A DNA stretch of 64,000 bases. Origin: Cornus controversa. Its lineage: Eukaryota; Streptophyta; Magnoliopsida; Cornales; Cornaceae. The notes beneath the pieces are model-generated. The model was not told where the DNA came from and ran no database searches. It worked only from the letters and a program-made list of their open reading frames with translations. Positions within the stretch are counted from its first letter, which is position 1. The number at the start of each line of letters is the position of its first letter. Of this stretch, positions 21,401 through 33,093 are shown piece after piece. The position numbers were made by a program, and so were the translations under genes. The stretch covers positions 75,867,033 through 75,931,032 of the forward strand of contig CM048845.1 in assembly GCA_026545225.1 (NCBI GenBank), given 5' to 3'.

Positions 21401-24400
21401 AACAAGTCTTGAATATTAAAATGTAACTTTTTCAAGTATAATATCACAACACAATTGTTAGGAAAAGCTTAGAATTTTTTCAAGAAAGAAGTATTGAGAT
21501 GTAATAGAAATATATAATGACAAAATTAGTCCAAAATTAATGTCCATGCAATATAATTCTAAGCTGGCTTGTCATAATCTTTTTATGAGGAAATGCTAGT
21601 AACAATATACAACATAATATGTCAATATTTTGTATGCATATACAAATATATTTTAATTTATAACATATCTACTAAATATAATATATATATATATAATATA
21701 TATTGTCGTGTCCCTGTCCTGTTTTTTTAAGAATTTGTTGTATAGCTGTAGCTTTATCATGTTGTGTGTATCCCGTGTCCATGTGCAGGCTTCATGGATG
21801 CCAATCCTCTAGTTTTAAGAAGAGAAAAAAACTATGATGTTGCCGATTGAAAATGAAGGATTTCTATTTTGAAGACCATAAATCTTCTCAAACAAAAATG
21901 GTCCCACCCGGTATCCCACTTTACAACACTGGAGTTTTACTTATTCCACTTAGTTTTTGAGATAGCAGTTTAGACAGTTTAGACATGACTCTCAACAAGA
22001 TTTAAATTCACATTTTCTCAATTAAAAATGTGGGTGGGAGCTGTGAGATGAAGTCACATCTCACATGTACCTTTTATCTGTTCCTTTACACAATGAATAG
22101 GAAATTACACTCTCAAGGTGACCTGGAAACTAAAATAATACTCTTAAGTCGTAACCATTAGGAGGGCTAATCTTTTCTAGATGGCAGAGGCAAAAGCACT
22201 TTAAAGTGAAAATGGTACAAGATACTATAGTTCAATTGCATCCCAGATGAAGGAAGAGAGCTTGCTACAGTGAAAGTATGATTTACTCGAAGAGAGATTG
22301 GTATTTCGAGAACCTTGGATGGACAATTCTAGATGATTTACCGATGTCAAGCATGTTATAGATTCCACAAAACCATAGGGTTCTGGTACAACAATCTTAA
22401 AAGCCCTTGTAAATATTCATACATCATTATTAATATTAGTTAAGAGTATGAACTTCAGGTTCCTGATTATTTAAAATTTGTAAGACAACAAGACAACACT
22501 CCAAACTCATCAAACCTTTTACCACAAGGCCCACAAATAATTAATGCCATTCAAAGATTCAAAACTGTATTCTTAACAATTCTGTAGAGTTTACCCATTT
22601 AGTCTATTGATTAAGTATATTTGTGTGTGCACAAACTCTGATCATTTAAGTTTGCCCAATTTATCTTCACAAATCCATTTCAGATTTTGACACCAATACC
22701 GATAACATTCACAAAAAGATTTGATATATCATTGAAACAATTCACATTAATAAATCGGAAATGAAAGGAAAAGCAAAATCTGAACAGGCGCAAAAAGGCA
22801 AAACAGTATGAGTAAGGATGAAGCAATACCCAAACAATATACCAGATTCCAACCCATATATAATTTCCTCAACAACTTCGGATTGCATCTGCACAAAAAA
22901 AGCATGTCATGGAACAGAAGGCAAATTCGAAAGACGGTGCTTTATAATTCAATAGAACATATACAATACTAGTAAAAATGGATTGAAAATTACCAACTCC
23001 TGCTCTCTTCGCTGACGTCTGTAGATACGAAGCCATCCATTAAGAAGTACCTATATTGACAAGGCCTCCATTAGACAAATCATTTAAAGACAAACAACCA
23101 GTAGATTCTCTTTTAACATACCCCCTCTAACTATGAAAGTAACAAACTAGACAGTCGGTGGACCAAATTCATCGCAAACATATTACACAAGGAGACTGAA
23201 GGCAGTTAAAGTTTAGCATAACCCAGTACAAAAACCCACAGCATCTTGCATTAAATCATGCTAATCCCAGGGCGCGCGGGGGGGTTGATATTTTTGGCAT
23301 TCCAGTTAACAATACATAATCACACTTGAATTTCCGGATGAATTCACATTATTACTGACACTCATAAGCTGTAAGTAAATCCTTTTGACTAGTTTAATCA
23401 AGTAGTTCAAAAGAATGTTACACTCGGACAATCAGCAACAAGCATTATTATTATTTTTATAAGTAACAATACACATTATTTTAATATGCTGATGACATCC
23501 AAAGGCAATACCAGTGAAATGTAGCGTCAAGATAAAGGAAACAAATACTAATATATCAATTTCCACATTTCATAAAAACATAGAACCACTTCATTCCACA
23601 ATTCATTATAACTGAATTAGCTATGCGACTTTAATAATTCCATACGGCCATGTTCTGTAGCATGAGTTTATGGATGTCAAAATGCCTGACGCTTTGGTAT
23701 GCACACTTGTCAAGCATACCTCTTACCAATAAAACAATTATTTAGCCATAAGGGTGTCAACAATTAACAACCCTGCCAGAATCCAGCGACATAAATTGGA
23801 CTTTGCATACACTAATAAACACCTATGCAATATTCTCTGACTACAATGGTGCAAAGGATAAGATACCTACAAACAACAATGCAACAACGCATGCCAGCCA
23901 AGGTAAATGGAAAATTGATATTGAAGAAGCCTTTTGTTCCTCCCCTCCTGCGCCAACTCCTGCATATACATGAATAAATACATATCAGCAAATGATATTG
24001 GCCTAAGCAACATTATGGAATCTTACACACGCGTAAAACAAAAATTACATAAAAATATATAATCCTAGTTTATCAAAATTCTCTCACATAAAAATCCAAC
24101 TTCACATCCAAGCTCTAACTCCACACTTTCCAAGAAGATTTTGAATATAAAAGATAAAAGAAATTAAAGAATAGAGTGATGAACAAAGAGAAGAAAGAAT
24201 AAGATGGCTCTCTATTGTTTTTCTATTTTGCTTAATTTTTAGCTAAGAATGACCTTTCTTATTATTTACATTCTAAGGCCATTTTTTCTTCAATTTTAAG
24301 CCTTGCATGTGTTTGTAATCTCTCTTCCTTTTACACCCTAAAGTCATTGAAACCTGATTTGTATAGGGAAACTATCCCAGGTTTAGATAAATATAAAGGA

Positions 24401-26235
24401 GTGTGAAATGAGAAAAGAACTCCCTAACCATCAAAAATTAGAAGCCCCTTTCCTTTAGATTTAGAATCAAAAAAATTCAAAAAGTAAAAATAAATTGTTT
24501 TTCTACTAGATGTGTGATTTTTCTTTCCCTGATTTTTATTTTTTTACACATTCACAACTAAAAATTCGCCCCAAGTTAGAGTAATTTTTGGTACTTTCTC
24601 CATCTCAACATCCTCCTTATCCCCAAATCTAATAAGGAGACATTACCATCCTTCCATAGCAGGGTCATGGGGAGGGAGGGAGGACTTTAGATAGATCTAA
24701 TCTTTCGTATTTCACAAAGAGGCAACTTTGAGAATCAAACTCGCACCAGCGACGCTCATTCTCAAGCGTTTTACCGCTGAACCAGTCAACGACCCTCACC
24801 CAAAGGAAGTATATGAGGTCATAACATGACTTTACAAACTTTTCTAAACATGATTTCTTTAATTTTTTTTTAAAAAACATATATTTGAGTCATTTGACGA
24901 CTAGGGGTTTAGCTTTACATATTTATTCCCGTTGTAAGTGGACCCAAAACTAATTTTTCATTTCCCAAAAAAAAAAAAAATCAAAATAACTTTATATGTT
25001 TTCTTCATTTCTAAAAAATATATATTTTCTTTAAACAATTTGTCCCTTTTATTTTCTTGTTTCAAACTTTCTTTATACATCCAAAAACTACCTTTTTTAA
25101 TTTTATAAAACAACTCTTTCTAAAACTAATTCTTAATTACTGAAAAAAAAATTAATTCTTCTAATACCACTAGACAAAACCACTTAAAACTTTGCTTTCC
25201 TAAACAGACTAAAAACCACACCAAAAAAAAAAAAATCCCTCTTCTTTCACATTTCAATATATCCTTTTTTGACCTTGATACTTTTTTCTAATTGCTCAAT
25301 GAATATAATATAGCATAACAAATAGCTATGGTCATCGAACTCAGTTTTCTTGATATTACTTCTCCTTTTTTCAACCCAACCAAGGGGTTCTATTCGATGT
25401 ATTAAGCTAATGAATGCTTTAAAGTACCCCTTGGATACATTATGTCATAACATTGCTTGATCCAAAGAAGTACAGACACTTCTAAGGACATGTCTGACAT
25501 TGCACTTCTCGAACACTTCCAAACACCTTCCCAACACATCTTTGACATGTCTATAATTAAAAAATAAAATTCTTAATTTCAGACACATGGCATATATTCT
25601 TGGACGTTTGTTAACATGTGACTAGTGAACCTTAAGTAATATATAAGATTTTCTTTTACATTATGTTTGGTAGGAGGGATGGAAGGCTGAAGGATGAAAC
25701 ATGCTTCCATTGTTTGGTAGAGAGGAAAGGGAGAGGGAAGGGTGGGATGATGAATGTGGCAACCCTCCAAGTCCACCAAATTTGCTTCCATTCAAATTTA
25801 GACGGCCAAGGGGAGAGAGGAAAACAAAAAATATATAATTGAAATGACGTAATTACCCTAATTTATTAACTGTCTTAATTACCCTAATTTATTAACTCTA
25901 TCTTATATAATGAGGGTTATTCATATAAACCTGACAGAATGAAGGGTATACTAGTAAAATAATATTTCAAAACCTACCCTTCCCCTACACTCAACCAAAC
26001 AAAAGGATGGAAGAAAACTTTACTTTCCCCAGGGATGCCTCGTTCACCCTTCCATCCACTTTTCAATCCCTCGTCTCAAATGGACTATTAGTATGGGAAA
26101 GAAAAGTATAATTACAAGAAAAACCAAATCTAAATATTTACAAAGTTGATCATATTTATACAAGAAAGGGTATAGGAAGGATTTATTGAAGTAGTGGGCA
26201 TGGGTGTAGTAAAGGAGTCATCACGTTATGTTTGT

Positions 26236-26276
<41 letters not shown>

Positions 26277-29200
26277 CACATACTTATATAAACAAACAAA
26301 CACGGGTCTAGAGAGATATGCCATGTCTGTCATATCTTTCTTAATGCAGCAGAAGTGGTTATAATTATATATTATAAGTTACCAAATTCCATAGTCATAT
26401 AATATTAAACCTACTTATTTTAAAATAATATTTAATGTATATAATATAATCATCATCGTCGTTAACATGACTCAGTGTCAATCCCGTCTACTTAGGATAA
26501 CGGAGGAGAAAACTGGAGACAGACATTTGACATTATTTTTCATAAAGTGGCAGGTCGCAAAGAATATAATATAATAAATTTAAGTTATTTCACTAAATGA
26601 CACGTCATATATAATGTAACTTTTTTTTTTTGATAAGTCATATATAATATAATTTTTCAGTAAAAGATATGTATTTGCTGTGCCCATATCCATAATTCTT
26701 AGCCTTGCCCGAGTTTCCTATTTTTCACAAATATTTCCCATCTTCTCCTAAAATATCTCTCCTAAAAACAACACAACTCAAGAAGATCTCATCGTCAAAA
26801 TTATGGAAATGGTATAAAGAAATGTTGTAAACATTATCATGGATGTTTTGGGTGCCAAGCACTTTCCCTTTACATAATCAACCTCCCAAACATACAAGCA
26901 AGGTTAAGTATACTAATTATGAAGTCACTGGCTTAAAAGCAGCCATTTCTAATATAATTTCCAAACACCAAATGCTCCAAGTCAATTTAATAAGAAAAGC
27001 CTTTTGTTAAAACTAGTTTCTTTCACACATTTTTCTCGAAGTGACCTAACAAATGTTAACTTAATATCAAAAGCATTTCATGAATGAATCTCTGTCGTGT
27101 TAAGCCTCTTTTTTTTTTAAGAAAAAAAAATCTTTTTCTTTGTTTTCCTAAAACAGTACTTGGTAAAAATTACGATGTGACACATCTGACCTCATAATGG
27201 TCCTAAAACCTAACCTTAGTTGCACAACAAAAGCAATAGGGAAAGTATTAAGATAAATACAGCCTAGACCATAAGTCCACGCCACTACATCAAAAGCATG
27301 GAATGCATCAAAGGCAAAATGTGCATTTAACAAGCCTCGTCTGAGTGGCCATGATATGTCCTGACTAGAAACTGCCCAATCTAAGAGAAAAAACTTGTTC
27401 CTAATCAGAGGGAAGTCAAACTTTTCAAGATAGAACTTTGACCAGATTATAAATGGAAAGGGGCATTTTTAATAGCCAGAATCCAGATTATAAAATCGAT
27501 AAACACTACTCTCAGCTTCAAGAACTAGAAATCCTAAGTCTCTTTTACTGCAAGTCTGCAACTTCCCAGAAAGGTAGGCCATAAACAGTATACCTCTTTG
27601 AGAAAAGATTTATCAAGTTTGAACTATGATTAATTGTGTCGCCAAACCTAAGTTACCAGGTCTTCTCTCTAAAATACTCCATAAACTCTGATGCCATGGT
27701 TTTATAGGGGTAATATAATGATCTGTGTTGTTTTCTCTAGGCCAAAGGAAGAGGTAAATGTTGCAAAGTGAAAACAAGCAATCGACTAAAATCAGCAAAG
27801 CTTTATTCCATCTACTTGGATGGACAGCACAAACCCTTTTCTATTATTCTGCTCAAGAACCTAGACAGAAGCATTTATTTAATTGGGGAAACAGAATAAA
27901 TCTTTACACAAGGACAAGGTGAATAAATGAAGTCAAGTCTTAAAGGTGCAAGTACAGTAATGGTATACACAAATTCCTTCTCCTGCTCTTGTGAATAAGT
28001 TAAAAAGGTCCCAAAATAGCAATCGCACCAAATCCCTTATTTATACTTCACACAAGAATTTCACGCATTTAGAATAAAGCTCAATTCTTCCTTGCTTCTT
28101 GCACAAGTACACACTTTCTAAATAATCATTATTATCTCAAAGTGGAAAATACGTGCAACTAAAAGATCAGTTCTAAATGTGGCATTCCAGAAGAGAATTG
28201 TGAAGAACTTACATTACCTATGGTGCCAATACCAGCCAAAGCAATTCCTATCCAGTCAATAGCATTCATGACCTCCTTTAGATAAAAATGTGAAAAGACT
28301 GAAAGAATAGCAAGACCACAGCCAGAAACTGGTTGGATGACAGATACCTGGATTACACCATCAAGATTAACAAGGTGATGTATATGCAAATATAATGCAA
28401 TGAGTCATCACATCATCAATTTTGCTTAGTATTCATCTGAGGAATTTGTTCAATATAGAAAAATAAAACATGTTTCAACAGTAATAAAAAAAAGACTCCT
28501 GTATTATTTGTTTTCAATTATATTGGTTTACAACAACACTAGTTCTTTCTATATTTCAGATGCTTGATAACACATGACATGCAGATTCAGATTGTTTTAT
28601 CTTGATACTAAAAGTTAAAGATAAAAAAGAAATGATGAGGAAGAATATAGAGAAAGCTTAGAAGTTAGAAGCCTCTAGCATAAATGCACATTGGCACCGA
28701 TTCAGGCACCTCCAAGGCTACTATGCTGCAACTTAAGAAATAGCAGAACCGACATTCTCATTCAAAACCATAAGTTTGTTCTATAATGCAGCTAAAACGG
28801 CTCAGGTAATAGTGGAAAATTCAAATTAACTTCTGGTAGTACAAAAACTTCAACAAAATTTTCCAAACAATACGTCATATAGAATCTAGGCAGAGCAGAT
28901 ATGCTGCAAAGACAATAAGTAATACATATATTGCTGCATATATTTGATTGTTATTTTTCTCTCATCAACCAATTGGAAATTTTGATGAGCTGCAAAAGAT
29001 GAGTTAGATGTTGATTTGAGTCAAATTAAACTAATATATAGAAGCATGCTGCTTCTGCACTTACAGGAGCTTGAGATAATGCCTGCAACATCAATATAGC
29101 TCCAAAAATATCCATTAGGAAACCCATAAGCCAAGCTCTATTGAAAGCATATGCCCTTATCACCTACACGCATAAACCAGTATATATTAGTATGTTCCAC

Positions 29201-30679
29201 AAACTGAATTTTCAAGAACTTACTTCTTAGAAAGAAAAATCAGGAAAGCTTCTCCTGGATTACACCATTGGAACAAGTTATGCAAAAGAAGTTAACAAAC
29301 TGATGTAGACATAATTACTAAAATAAACAATACATAGAGAAATTCCACGTGCCTTTATTAATAATACAGAAATTATAGTTCACAGAGATAAGCAATAGCT
29401 AGAGAAAGAGTCTCTCGATAAATAATTTGTATTTGCATAGTGCGCATGTTATTATCCAACACACTGGTCATGGTAAGGATATATTCTTCAGGATAATTCA
29501 GGTAAGAGAATGATGTTCCTCTATATGACTCACTTGTCAAAAAAATGTTCCTCTATACGACTCTACCTCGAGGCCATTCAATAAAGACAGCGTTTGTGCA
29601 AAATGGAAATCATTGTTGTAGTTTGATAATCCTAGTAGATTATGCTAATGAATAGTATAAAAATGATCTAGACAGCTATGCACAACACTTTAGTACAAAC
29701 GTCTTACACCTTTTCAAAACTGCTTATATTGTCAACTACGAAATCTTATGCTTCGTTTGGTAGGAAGGAAGGAAGAGGGGTGGATGGAAGATATGAGGGA
29801 AGGAGCAAATTTCCTTCCTTTGGAAGGGAGGATACAAGGAGGGAAGAGAAAAGAGGATGGATACCATCCTCTTTCACAATTTTTCATCCCTCCAAATTTG
29901 GACGGGAAGGAAAAAAGGCAAGGCTATTATAAATGTTTTAAATTACAAAACTTTTCTTATTTCTCTTCCCTTCTCTCCTAACAAACATAGCAAGGTATTA
30001 TCTCCTTGTCTTCTCTTCATCCAACCAAACAAAAAGAGAAAGAGATGTGTCATCCATCCCTCATTCTCTCCCTTCCATTCAATTTTCTTCGTTCCCACCA
30101 AACGGAGCATTAATGTAAATTAAACATCAATTGTGTCAATGGAAAATGCTTCAAACAATAACTCGAATCAATCAGTTATGTTTGTCACATGACAACAGGC
30201 CAATGAATAATTTACAATGAAAACATATCACAAACCCTGTTGTAATCATATAATAGCTCACCACAACAACCCATTCAGAAGAAGCTCTTGAGTTCGTCAA
30301 ATTTCATTGTTCGCTTGATTGATTACCACAACAACAATCAAGAGAATGTAGATAAAGACATGACACCTACCTAATGAAAGAGAGGGAGGGGAAGCTGATA
30401 TACACATACACACACACACACACAAATTCCAATCAATAGCAAGTAAAAAGTAAAAGACACAAATACAAGCAAAATGAATAACAAAAACCCAAAAAGAAAC
30501 TACCCAGATATATACAAACATATATAAATATATGCATGTTTATGTGTAAAGAGATCTATTAAACGTGCCTTGATCTTGAAAGAGAGAGGAGGAAGAATGA
30601 CGGTGCCCTTCTTCTGGAGGACTTTGCCGATGTTGTTACCGGCGGTGGCAGCGAGCGTTAGGCAGATCGACTCCCACAT
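18470..30679 (-). CDS. NIPA9: NIPA9-like probable magnesium transporter
   Basis: NIPA (DUF803) proteins are multi-pass membrane proteins annotated as Mg2+ transporters. I assembled nine exons, in gene order: 30569-30679, 29065-29163, 28218-28347, 23871-23959, 22994-23050, 22830-22888, 19593-19713, 19160-19308, 18470-18689. They join in frame to 344 aa. Recognisable blocks are [22 protein letters not shown] at the start, then [24 protein letters not shown] and [19 protein letters not shown]. After these come [52 protein letters not shown] and [11 protein letters not shown] at the C-terminus. About eight or nine hydrophobic segments are visible. This matches the plant NIPA9 branch as I remember it. 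Eight coding introns are present; intron 1 has a GC donor (30567-30568), the others are GT-AG. Introns 3 (28217-23960) and 6 (22829-19714) are several kilobases and hold insertions. The start is the conserved MWES methionine. Short frames inside the span are intron noise or exon read-through. Confidence 0.93.
24600..24805 (-). mobile_element. tRNA-derived SINE candidate in NIPA9-like intron 3
   Basis: On the minus strand the head reads GGGTCGTTGAC followed by TGGTTCAGCGG, a full match to a Pol III A box. About 35 bp on is GAGTTTGATTCTC, one base off the B-box core. The body then continues CTCAAAGTTGCCTC and ends in purine-rich GGAGGATG-type DNA. That order (tRNA-like head, unrelated body) is the layout of plant SINEs. 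No target duplication could be fixed, so the ends are approximate. It lies in the same orientation as the host gene. Confidence 0.5.
25664..26087. mobile_element. Tourist-like MITE in NIPA9-like intron 3
   Basis: The left end is TGTTTGGTAGGAGGGATGG, preceded by TTA (25661-25663). The right end is degenerate (TCTCAAATGGACTA), followed by TTA (26088-26090). The arms are GGATGG-type on the left and CCTTCCATCC-type on the right. Inside is a short duplication of AATTACCCTAATTTATTAACT (about 25852-25904). It is a member of the same family as the elements at 6602, 29749 and 61170. Confidence 0.6.
26241..26285. repeat. CA/TA microsatellite
   Basis: A TACA run turning into about eleven CA repeats and then TATATA, inside intron 3 of the NIPA9-like gene. 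A second CA run lies near 30408-30424 in intron 1. Confidence 0.9.
29749..30109. mobile_element. Best-preserved Tourist-like MITE, intron 1 of NIPA9-like
   Basis: The 361-bp element has termini TGCTTCGTTTGGTAGGAA and (reverse complement of the right end) TGCTCCGTTTGGTGGGAA. TTA flanks both sides (29746-29748 and 30110-30112). The arms, GGAAGG-rich and CCTTCC-rich, make a long imperfect palindrome. TTA targets plus this TIR point to PIF/Harbinger. Open frames across it are repeat-derived and not genes. Confidence 0.8.
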
Positions 30680-30869
30680 CTCTCCCTCTGTTCTTTCTCT
30701 CTCTAAAACTTGCGATTGTTTCTCTCTTTCTTTTGCAATTGATTCATGGCTTGTTTGGATGTGGACTTACGTTACCCCGTACAATTATTATGGTTATGCC
30801 AAGTTGCACTCTACCTCCCTTTGTACTACTATTAATAAGTTGGAAAATACCTTCTCCATTGTATTTTTT
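30680..30869 (-). promoter_or_regulatory. Leader and proximal promoter of NIPA9-like gene
   Basis: Read on the minus strand, the 60-70 bp upstream of the ATG are CT-rich (AGAGAGAAACAATCG-type on the plus strand), a common plant 5' UTR composition. No TATA box is convincing. The TIR element starting at 30870 limits the undisturbed promoter to under 200 bp. Confidence 0.4.
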
Positions 30870-30939
30870 GAACCTCCTACTTATGCTGACGTGTATTAAT
30901 AAAATTTTGACACATGTCTCAATTTAAAAATTGAAAAAA

Positions 30940-31481
30940 GGAGTGCTAGGGGCAGTCGTTTAAGCGACTGTCCTTCTACAGTCGCTTTATTCATTGGTAA
31001 AAATCAGTCAGAGTAATTAATGCATTTTTGTGTAATAAATATCTTACTTTTTCATCCAACAAAATGTCCTTATAGTTTTAAGATATTTACACTAATGCCA
31101 TCAACAAACAAATAAAACTATATTGGTCATAAAATGATTCTTCAATTTTAAAAGAAATATATATTATTTAACTAAATTAGAAATCAAGATTCATAATGTA
31201 TTTTTATATACTAATTAATGACAAAATCTTAAAAAAATATATAGAAAATGATTATAATAAGTATATGGATTAATATAAAAAATTATTATTTAATTTTTTT
31301 TGTTACAATAGCTTTGTTTGTTTGTTGATGGCATTAGTGTAAATATCTTAAAACTAGAAGGATATTTTGTTAGATGAAAAAGTAAGACATTTATTACACA
31401 AAAATACATTAATTACTCTAATTGATTTTCACCAATGAATAAAGCGACTGTGGAAGGACAGTCGCTTGCCCCTAGCACTCC
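30940..31481. mobile_element. Long palindromic MITE nested in the TIR element
   Basis: The ends are GGAGTGCTAGGGGCA and its reverse complement TGCCCCTAGCACTCC. The arms stay similar for nearly 200 bp: GCGACTGTCCTTC, GTCGCTTTATTCATTGGT, TTTTTGTGTAATAAAT and TTTTAAGATATTTACACTAA occur in both arms in mirror order. About 100 bp of AT-rich DNA separates them. No transposase is present. The family and target duplication are unresolved because both flanks are A-rich. Confidence 0.75.
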
Positions 31482-31747
31482 TCTTAAAAAAATCATGGTC
31501 TCTCTCCTCTCTCTAGTCAATTACAAGCAAAACCTTCATTCATTCATATTCTTCATCATTTGAAATCGTCTCTCTCCAACAAATACTAAGGTACCAGATT
31601 TGATCAAAAATAGCAACTTTCGATTCAAGAAATATATATTCACGTCAAGAGAATTTTTTTTTTCCCTTTCTGGTGCACCATCTGAAACAAGTTTCTATCA
31701 GATCTTACATAACAGAGGCACATCAAATATCAATTAAAAAATTTTTA

Positions 31748-31975
31748 GCATCACTATCACCACAAACCCCCTCCTTCTCCTCTGTGATAATTTTTGTTGT
31801 TTAAGAAAAAAAATAGAGAAAATAAAATTTTTTTAATATAAAGCTAATATAAAAAAATTCAACATCACATACCACCACTATCACCACAAACCCCCTCCTC
31901 CTCCTCTATGATAATTTTTGTTGTTTTAAAAAAAATAGAAAAAATAAATTTTTTTTTTAATATAAAGCAAATATA
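31748..31975. repeat. Tandem duplication, period about 120 bp
   Basis: Two units share CACTATCACCACAAACCCCC, TCCTCCTCT and GATAATTTTTGTTGTTT, followed by an A/T-rich tail with AATATAAAGC. They start near 31751 and 31875. Confidence 0.8.
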
Positions 31976-32221
31976 TGTGGAGATTAGGGTTTCAAACGGC
32001 TGCGGTGGCAAAGGGTGGGAAGTGGCGGCAATTAGTGGAGATTAGGGTTTTGGAGAGGTTAAAATAACAGAAGAGAGAGAGAATAGGAATCGGGTTGCAG
32101 AAGAGAGAGATTAGTGCAAATTTGAGAGATGATCTGGTTATCTGTTTAATTATTAATTTTTTTATAATTTGGGATATGTGTCAAAATTTTGTTGGTACAC
32201 ATCACCATAAGTAGGAGGTTC

Positions 32222-33093
32222 CTATTGATGTGGCCTGAGACAAGCATTGACCAAAAAAAAAATCAAGTTGTCACGTGCAACGTAAATGATACATGGACTA
32301 TTTTTTTTTTACAAAAATACCTTTGCACATGTCCCTTTTACCCTTTACAATTGATTTTACAAATTAGAAGTTAAAGGACATTTGTTACAGGTGTAAGGAT
32401 ACTTTTGTTAAAAAAATCATGCGTCGTGTGCACATGACTATTTGAAAAAAAAATCATTTTTTCCTATCTCAGGGGTAATTTGTAACTTTTGATAAATTGA
32501 GACAATTGATTTTACAAATTAGAAGTTAAGGATATTTGTTACATGTGTAAGGATATTTTTGTAAAAAAAAAAAAACAGTCTATTTGTTACATACGCACAT
32601 GACCATTTGAAAAAAAAAATCAATCTTTCCTGCCTTAGAAAGAGATAATTTGCAACTTTTGATAAATAGAAAGGATTTAATGTCAAAAAAATAGTGGATG
32701 ACAATGTTTTACAATTTTTTTGATAGTTAGAGGAGTTTACTACAATTTGGCCTTATGATTACTTGTAAACATATAATTATTTCACAATGATAGTGTCACA
32801 AAACCAATCTATCATTTAATGTAATATTATGCTCCATTTGGTAGCATATAATTGCTTTAGAATTGAAATTATAAAAGAATAATTTATGATTCTAAAAATT
32901 GATTTAAAATTTAAACAAATTTAGCTTTCAATTCCAACCTTAGGACTTTGATTCCATGAATCTAAATGCATACTTGCTTTTTGATAAATTAATTCAATAA
33001 TTAATTTTAAACAAATTAAACACTTATTCAAAAAAAAACATTTAAAAACTAACAAAAAAATCTCAAATTTATAATTAGAATTTAAAAAAAAAA
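32222..33093. other. AT-rich DNA with a tandem duplication and a MITE end
   Basis: Besides the duplication at 32348-32674, a sequence at 32827-32850 (TTA then TGCTCCATTTGGTAGCATA) matches the left end of the GTTTGGTAGG MITE family. No matching right end follows, so it is either a lone terminus or a truncated copy. No gene is seen. Confidence 0.45.
32348..32674. repeat. Tandem duplication, period about 155 bp
   Basis: Units begin CAATTGATTTTACAAATTAG at 32348 and 32503. Both continue through TTTGTTACA(G/T)GTGTAAGGATA, GCACATGAC(T/C)ATTTGAAAAA and CAACTTTTGATAAAT-like ends. Differences are scattered substitutions and A-run lengths. Confidence 0.85.

Larger units (their letters stand above)
30870..32221. 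mobile_element. TIR element hosting a nested MITE
   Basis: The left end reads GAACCTCCTACTTATG and the reverse complement of the right end reads GAACCTCCTACTTATGGTGA. The similarity continues about 60 bp inward through AAAATTTTGACACAT. The interior has no recognisable transposase. It contains the palindromic MITE at 30940-31481, a tandem duplication at 31748-31975, and a GC-richer patch with two copies of GGAGATTAGGGTTT (31979 and 32037). I could not define a target-site duplication. Without the nested insertion the element would be about 0.8 kb. Confidence 0.55.

Noticed and set aside
29678..30123. Three overlapping open frames at 29.7-30.1 kb
   Set aside because: They coincide with the Tourist-like MITE in NIPA9-like intron 1.
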